A stretch of 64,000 bases of DNA from Staphylococcus xylosus (GTDB taxonomy: Bacteria; Bacillota; Bacilli; Staphylococcales; Staphylococcaceae): contig NZ_MRZO01000001.1 of the NCBI RefSeq assembly GCF_002732165.1, forward strand, positions 434,001 to 498,000, given 5' to 3'. The notes under the pieces are model-generated. The model saw only the letters and a list, made by a program, of their open reading frames with translations, was not told the origin of the DNA and searched no databases. Positions within the stretch are counted from its first letter, which is position 1; each line of letters opens with the position of its first letter. Position numbers and translations under genes: made by a program. Of the stretch, positions 59,371 to 64,000 are shown in pieces.

Positions 59371-61896
59371 TTAATTATTTTTTCTAATGACGCGCATAAC
59401 TTTTAACATGCTCACCCATAATGAGTGGCGTTTACGATAAACGAGAAATCTTGGCTCCCATTTCGGATTAAATTTCTCTTTATATCTTCTGAGACCTTGG
59501 AATCTATATAGACCGTTGAAATGTTCAAATACACGGCCAGCAATTCTTTCACCATAAAATGAATAAGGAATTTGTCCAACATTAGATAATGTCGCCATAC
59601 CCATATTAAAATGTTCATAGTTATTGTCTTTTGACCAAAGTAGCATATTCAAATATAAACTATCCATTAATGGTAACTCAATGTCTTGTTTCCAACGTAT
59701 TAAATCAACTGAAATCACGCCATTATAATAAGTTGGCATCAATGTGCAGAAAGCAATTACGGATTGTTCATTATCCTTTAACACGCCTATCGGAGCTTGT
59801 GATATATAATGTTCATCAAAACTACCAACAGAAAAATGCATTTCATTTTTATCAGCTAACCATTCATCACTTATGGCTTTTAAATCAGTAATCATTTGCT
59901 GTGAAAAAGGTGGCTCCAACACTTCAAACGAATAGCCCAAATCATCAAGTTTATTTAGCGTCGCTCGCAGCCCCCGCTTTTTCTTCCCTGACGTTGTAAA
60001 TGACGTTAAATTTATAACAGCTTCCTCACCTAATTTAAAGAATTGATTACCAAAACTATGATAGAGTGACATATGTTTATCCGTTACTTGATAAAAAATA
60101 ATATCATAACCTAAATATTCCGCTTCTTGATAAAATGCTTCTAATAAGCTGTAAAATGATTCTGAATTTCCAATTGGATCACCTAAAATAATATACGTAT
60201 TATTATGATAGCGATACATTACAAAAGCATCTTTATTATCATTTATGAAAAACTTCTTATCTCCACTATACATTAAGTGACTTAAATAATTCCCATTATA
60301 TTTATCAATAATCGATTCACAAGTTGCAATGTTATCTCTACTATTTGATGATCTATATCGATATTCAAACCACCATACGATAACACCGACTATAATTGCT
60401 ACTAATAAAACAGTAATCCAGAAATAATATCTCAAAATAGAAGTTAGCATTTCAATATGATAAATTTCTAAAGAATAGAACGTACTCTTAATCACAAGAT
60501 GATTAATATAGAGTATTATCGCACCTGTAATAACACTTAATAATAATTTAGAATATCTAAATGGTCGTTTGATAACCCGAGCTCTTCTATAAAATACGAG
60601 CAATAATATAAAAATTACAGTAAGCCAACTCAATAGTATGAATGATGCATACGTATACGCTGTTGCAATAAATATAAACAATACAGAAATAATTGAGAAT
60701 AAAATCGCACGTTTAGACAATTTATATACACCAATGACATTTAATAATAATAGTAAACAAGCACAAGTATGAATTGAAACAATAATATAATAGATATAAT
60801 GATTTGGATCATATAATCCATCATAAATAATTGTTAAATTATTCAAAAAGAATACTAAACTCGTAAACAGCAATAAGAGTGCAATAGCAAAAGACGGTAT
60901 ACGTGCAATTATGTCCTTTTGATATGAGCCTAATAAAGACGTCATATCCTTTACTGGCACTAATATACGTGAATCTTCCCAGTAACGTTTTGCAGTACTA
61001 CGGAATTCAAATGTAGATAAAATCAGTGCAATAAGTACAGGGAATAAATAGTAAGCAAAACGATAAAGTGATAAACCTAACACGATTGCTTCCTCACTCA
61101 CATTTAATGCCTTCAAACCTAACAGGACAACTAAATCAAATGTACCAAATCCACCAGGAATAAAACTGATCAAGCCTGACAACGCCGCTAGAATAAAAAT
61201 CCCCATAAATGTAGCAAAAGGTATTTGAACGTCTACGATAGCCATTGACATGTATAATACTAATGCTGCAACAAACCATTCAACACCTGAAACAATAGTG
61301 CAATATACCCCAAGCAATCTATGTGTTTTTTGTACTGGCTTAATTATAGTAAATACAACAAATATCGGTAAAAACAATGCTACTACGTACATTAACCATT
61401 TAACCCATGGATACGGAGTAAAAATGTGTGAAATATCAAATACATGAAAAACTACTAAGATAGAAAGCAAACTCAAACCAGTTAACATTGAAATTAAAAC
61501 AATGGAAATGGTATGAAACAGCGCTTTTTTATCATCAGTTGTATTTTTATAAAAAAGGAAACGCACACTGGCCCCTATAAATCCACCAAAGCCAACAACA
61601 GCATTCAGTGCATTGACAATATAACCAATTCTAATCGTTTTAGCTAAACCAATTTTTAGCTTTAATGTTTTAGCTAAAATCACATCATATATTGAAAGCA
61701 CTATAATTGACGCGCCACCACTAAGGAACAGTGCAACAAGCCAAAATCTATTTATTTTACTAAATGATTTTATTGCGTCTTTAAGATTAATATGTGAGAG
61801 CTCTTTGTATAAAGTAATAGCAACAATTGTAAATAACGTTAATGCAAATGCAATTTTTAATATAGTAAATAATTTGCTTCTCAATTCTTTTGTCAT
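59371..61896 (-). CDS. mprF: Bifunctional lysylphosphatidylglycerol synthetase/flippase
   Basis: An 841-residue integral membrane protein. About 14 membrane segments fill residues 1-510 (flippase part, with [13 protein letters not shown] and [16 protein letters not shown]), followed by a cytosolic DUF2156 domain (about 520-841) that transfers lysine from lysyl-tRNA to phosphatidylglycerol. It makes the membrane less negative and protects from cationic peptides and daptomycin. Full length compared with S. aureus MprF (840). The ribosome site is weak (GAAAAG). An extended -10 TGCTATATT (complement of 61936-61944) lies upstream. Confidence 0.97.
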   Translation of the reverse strand: MTKELRSKLFTILKIAFALTLFTIVAITLYKELSHINLKDAIKSFSKINRFWLVALFLSGGASIIVLSIYDVILAKTLKLKIGLAKTIRIGYIVNALNAVVGFGGFIGASVRFLFYKNTTDDKKALFHTISIVLISMLTGLSLLSILVVFHVFDISHIFTPYPWVKWLMYVVALFLPIFVVFTIIKPVQKTHRLLGVYCTIVSGVEWFVAALVLYMSMAIVDVQIPFATFMGIFILAALSGLISFIPGGFGTFDLVVLLGLKALNVSEEAIVLGLSLYRFAYYLFPVLIALILSTFEFRSTAKRYWEDSRILVPVKDMTSLLGSYQKDIIARIPSFAIALLLLFTSLVFFLNNLTIIYDGLYDPNHYIYYIIVSIHTCACLLLLLNVIGVYKLSKRAILFSIISVLFIFIATAYTYASFILLSWLTVIFILLLVFYRRARVIKRPFRYSKLLLSVITGAIILYINHLVIKSTFYSLEIYHIEMLTSILRYYFWITVLLVAIIVGVIVWWFEYRYRSSNSRDNIATCESIIDKYNGNYLSHLMYSGDKKFFINDNKDAFVMYRYHNNTYIILGDPIGNSESFYSLLEAFYQEAEYLGYDIIFYQVTDKHMSLYHSFGNQFFKLGEEAVINLTSFTTSGKKKRGLRATLNKLDDLGYSFEVLEPPFSQQMITDLKAISDEWLADKNEMHFSVGSFDEHYISQAPIGVLKDNEQSVIAFCTLMPTYYNGVISVDLIRWKQDIELPLMDSLYLNMLLWSKDNNYEHFNMGMATLSNVGQIPYSFYGERIAGRVFEHFNGLYRFQGLRRYKEKFNPKWEPRFLVYRKRHSLWVSMLKVMRVIRKNN

Positions 61897-62379
61897 CTTT
61901 TCACTTCACTTTTAATAATCTAATTGTTCCATAAAAATATAGCACAAGAATAATACATAATAAATAAAATTTTCAATCATAACTACTAACAAAATTGTTA
62001 GATGCATAATTTAATTTTAAGTGTCACGAGTTAAACACGCTTTAATGAGGTGACATTTATAACAATATAGCTATATAGTACATCACCTACACAGATGACG
62101 ATAATTTAACTCAATATGTTAATAACACATCACTAAAACAATAAAGGACGAGACAAAAATCACATTTTAAAAAGTTGATTTCATCATCTCGCCCTCGATA
62201 GTTTTTTAACTATAATATATTATAAAACGCCTATAGCTTTCAGTATATAACCACATTATATCTATAGACACTTATCAATTTTGTGTGCTAGTCACACCAC
62301 TTCAGTACGAACGCTGTTGATACAAACTCAAAATGAAAATGGCGTTTATTATCAAAGACATTGAAAAACTTATAGCAGT
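61897..62379. other. Gene-free region between AI-2E gene and mprF, with inverted repeats
   Basis: No reading frame is supported. It holds the mprF extended -10 (complement of 61936-61944), an AGGTGA/TCACCT inverted repeat (62048-62053, 62083-62088) around an ATAGCTAT palindrome, and a structured repeat near 62150-62200 where GACGAGA faces TCTCG with an AATCA/TGATT inner pairing. The GACGAGAC core also occurs in the folded element of the dap operon. Confidence 0.5.
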
Positions 62380-63606
62380 TTAACGAATGTCTTCATGTGT
62401 AGTAATTTCATAATCTCCAGCATCTTCACCATAATACTTATTATATCTACGTTTAAACATACTGTATAAATGTGAAACCAATACTTTTAATATCGCGTAA
62501 GCTGGTATACCTAAAATCACACCTACAACACCTAATAAGTTACCCGCACTTAATAAGATGAAAATAATTGTTAATGGGTGTATTTTAAGTGTTTTACCCA
62601 TTACATTAGGTGAAATTAGATGACCTTCGATAAACTGAACAGCCGTCCAAACGACAATCAGTTTCAATAGCATAATTGGAGAAGTTATTAACGCAATAAT
62701 AATTGCTGGTGATATCGCAATTGTAGGCCCTATGTATGGTACTACGCTTGTAACAGCAGCAATTGAAGCTAAAATCAAACTATAATCTAATCCGATAATG
62801 CTATAACCTATAAATAATAAAATACCAATACAGAATGAAACAATAATTTGACCTTGGATATAAGAACCAACTTGAACGCTCATTTTTTCTAATAAATCAT
62901 GAAAATCTTTTCTGAATTTAGGTGGCATTAATTTTGTAGAAAATTCTTTAAAACGATGTCCATCTTTTAACATAAAGAATAATACAAATGGTGTCGTTGC
63001 AATTACCACACCAACGTTTACAATCGCCTCAGCAAAATTCTTAACCTTTGAGCCAAATCCGTTAAAGTAATCTGAAACCATAGATGGCAATTTGTTAGCC
63101 AAAGCATCCAATTGCTCTTGAATTTGACTATAGAAATTGGATATCAATGAATACTTAGTAACACTATCTATAAATTGATTAACCTTATCTACATATAACG
63201 GAAAATTATTACCAAAACTTCTGAATTGAGACCCTATTACAGGTATTAAAAGGTTAATAACAAGTGTTATGACACCTACAATTAATAGGAATAATATGAT
63301 TACGCCCCATAATCTTGAAATATTATAACGTTCCATTAAATTGACTAATGGATTCAATAGATAATATAGAATCACTGAAACTATAATAGGTGCAGCGATA
63401 GTATTAAAAATAATAATAAACGGTTTGAAAATATAAGATACTTGATCAAATATAAATATAGCTATACCTACTAATATTAAAATTAACAAACCAAAAAGTA
63501 AGTCTTTGCCACCCGCAAACTTCATGAAGCGGGTTTCGGGAAAACTAAGTTTCAACTTATCTTTACCCTTCTTATTTTCTTGTCTTACGTTGTCTTCATT
63601 CGACAT
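62380..63606 (-). CDS. AI-2E family transporter (PerM/YhhT-type membrane protein)
   Basis: A 408-residue membrane protein with a short charged N-terminus, then about eight hydrophobic segments and a long amphipathic extracellular or periplasmic-type loop (about residues 150-215). The typical GYIQGQIIVSFCIGILLFIGY segment and the LISPNVMGKTLKIHPL motif identify the AI-2E/PerM family, whose members export diverse solutes or act as Na+/H+ antiporters. The substrate here is unknown. I start at ATG 63606 after GGTGAG. An ATG 12 bases upstream is too close to AAGG. Confidence 0.9.
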   Translation of the reverse strand: MSNEDNVRQENKKGKDKLKLSFPETRFMKFAGGKDLLFGLLILILVGIAIFIFDQVSYIFKPFIIIFNTIAAPIIVSVILYYLLNPLVNLMERYNISRLWGVIILFLLIVGVITLVINLLIPVIGSQFRSFGNNFPLYVDKVNQFIDSVTKYSLISNFYSQIQEQLDALANKLPSMVSDYFNGFGSKVKNFAEAIVNVGVVIATTPFVLFFMLKDGHRFKEFSTKLMPPKFRKDFHDLLEKMSVQVGSYIQGQIIVSFCIGILLFIGYSIIGLDYSLILASIAAVTSVVPYIGPTIAISPAIIIALITSPIMLLKLIVVWTAVQFIEGHLISPNVMGKTLKIHPLTIIFILLSAGNLLGVVGVILGIPAYAILKVLVSHLYSMFKRRYNKYYGEDAGDYEITTHEDIR

Positions 63607-63917
63607 ATAACTCACCATACCTTAAATTAATTCTAAAAATAGTAATTACTTGTTATGATTATAAAAAGAAGGTACAAAACTCTATTTTAAAAAACTTTAA
63701 TAGTTTATTGTACTATGCTTAATAATAACACATCCTCTATATGACAATCATCTATTATACTAAATTATAATTGTCATCTCGCTTCTGCATAGATTATTCA
63801 CTATTCAATTACAATTAAACACATTTTCCAAATATTTCTCAATTATATATAAATTAAAAGTAATATTAAACATAGAAAGGTATGTTGCTAATAATGAGCA
63901 AAATAAATAACAAAATA
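63607..63917. other. Gene-free AT-rich region
   Basis: About 310 bases upstream of the AI-2E gene with no reading frame. I see no strong promoter or other element. Confidence 0.45.
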
Positions 63918-63946
63918 TAAAAAATGAGAAGCCTTTATGGCCTCTC
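63918..63946 (-). terminator. Terminator of a leftward gene beyond the window
   Basis: GAGAAGCC and GGCCTCTC form an 8-bp stem with one mismatch. Leftward it is followed by ATTTTTTA, so it should end a minus-strand gene whose body lies beyond base 64000. Confidence 0.65.
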
Positions 63947-64000
63947 TTAGAAAATACTCTGTTTTTGTTTTTATGTCGTTACCTCATTACTAGTATCACT

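Overview
The window is chromosomal DNA of a low-GC Firmicute, almost certainly a Staphylococcus. It carries the FemA/FemB pentaglycine-bridge enzymes, MprF, MsrR, CvfB, CspA, a lysC-asd-dapABD lysine operon with alr2 and lysA, and a trpEGDCFBA operon, in a gene neighbourhood I recognise from staphylococcal chromosomes. The complete rbsRDACB ribose ABC cluster beside msrA and the sequence drift from S. aureus proteins suggest a coagulase-negative species. I cannot name the species from sequence alone. No prophage, insertion sequence, CRISPR array, tRNA or rRNA was found.

Layout. 1-7.4 kb: the 3' end of a NorD-like VWA gene, branched-chain amino acid carrier brnQ, a BCCT osmolyte transporter, and a leftward acyP-xpaC-telA unit. 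7.4-16.7 kb: cspA with a long structured leader, then the leftward lysine operon lysC-asd-dapA-dapB-dapD-dapL-alr2-lysA behind a strong promoter, a lysine riboswitch and an intrinsic terminator. 16.7-20.6 kb: an aldo/keto reductase, a YkpA-type ABC-F protein, and divergent cvfB. 20.6-25.5 kb: the phosphate system pstSCAB-phoU behind PhoP-like repeats, with folded spacers after pstS and after pstA. 25.5-34.5 kb: pepF, small membrane proteins, a Fur-boxed siderophore-binding lipoprotein with no permease beside it, about 1 kb of gene-free DNA, a probable small RNA gene, femA-femB and a DJ-1/PfpI protein. 34.5-41.4 kb: the trp operon behind two tandem tryptophan T-boxes. 41.5-46 kb: an AT-rich stretch with a GNAT protein, a teichoic-acid-type glycosyltransferase and a glpQ-like lipoprotein gene broken by one in-frame TGA. 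46-53.6 kb: M42 peptidase, 2-hydroxyacid dehydrogenase, tyrA, a LexA-boxed Y-family polymerase, a small tautomerase, msrR and msrA. 53.7-58.5 kb: the ribose operon, whose repressor appears to start at CTG. 58.6-64 kb: a small unknown gene, a second probable small RNA gene with a cre-like box, mprF and an AI-2E family transporter.

How it works together. Much of the window is amino acid supply and cell-envelope chemistry. The dap operon provides diaminopimelate and lysine, lysine being the stem-peptide residue to which Fem proteins attach glycines. MsrR and MprF complete wall polymer attachment and membrane charge control. Control is mostly by RNA leaders (lysine riboswitch, T-boxes, cspA leader) and by local operators (candidate CodY, LexA, Fur, PhoP, CcpA and RbsR sites). 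I see no wholly new protein system. The least explained items are two probable small RNA genes, the CTG-started rbsR, a folded element inside the dap operon, and the broken glpQ next to an isolated glycosyltransferase.
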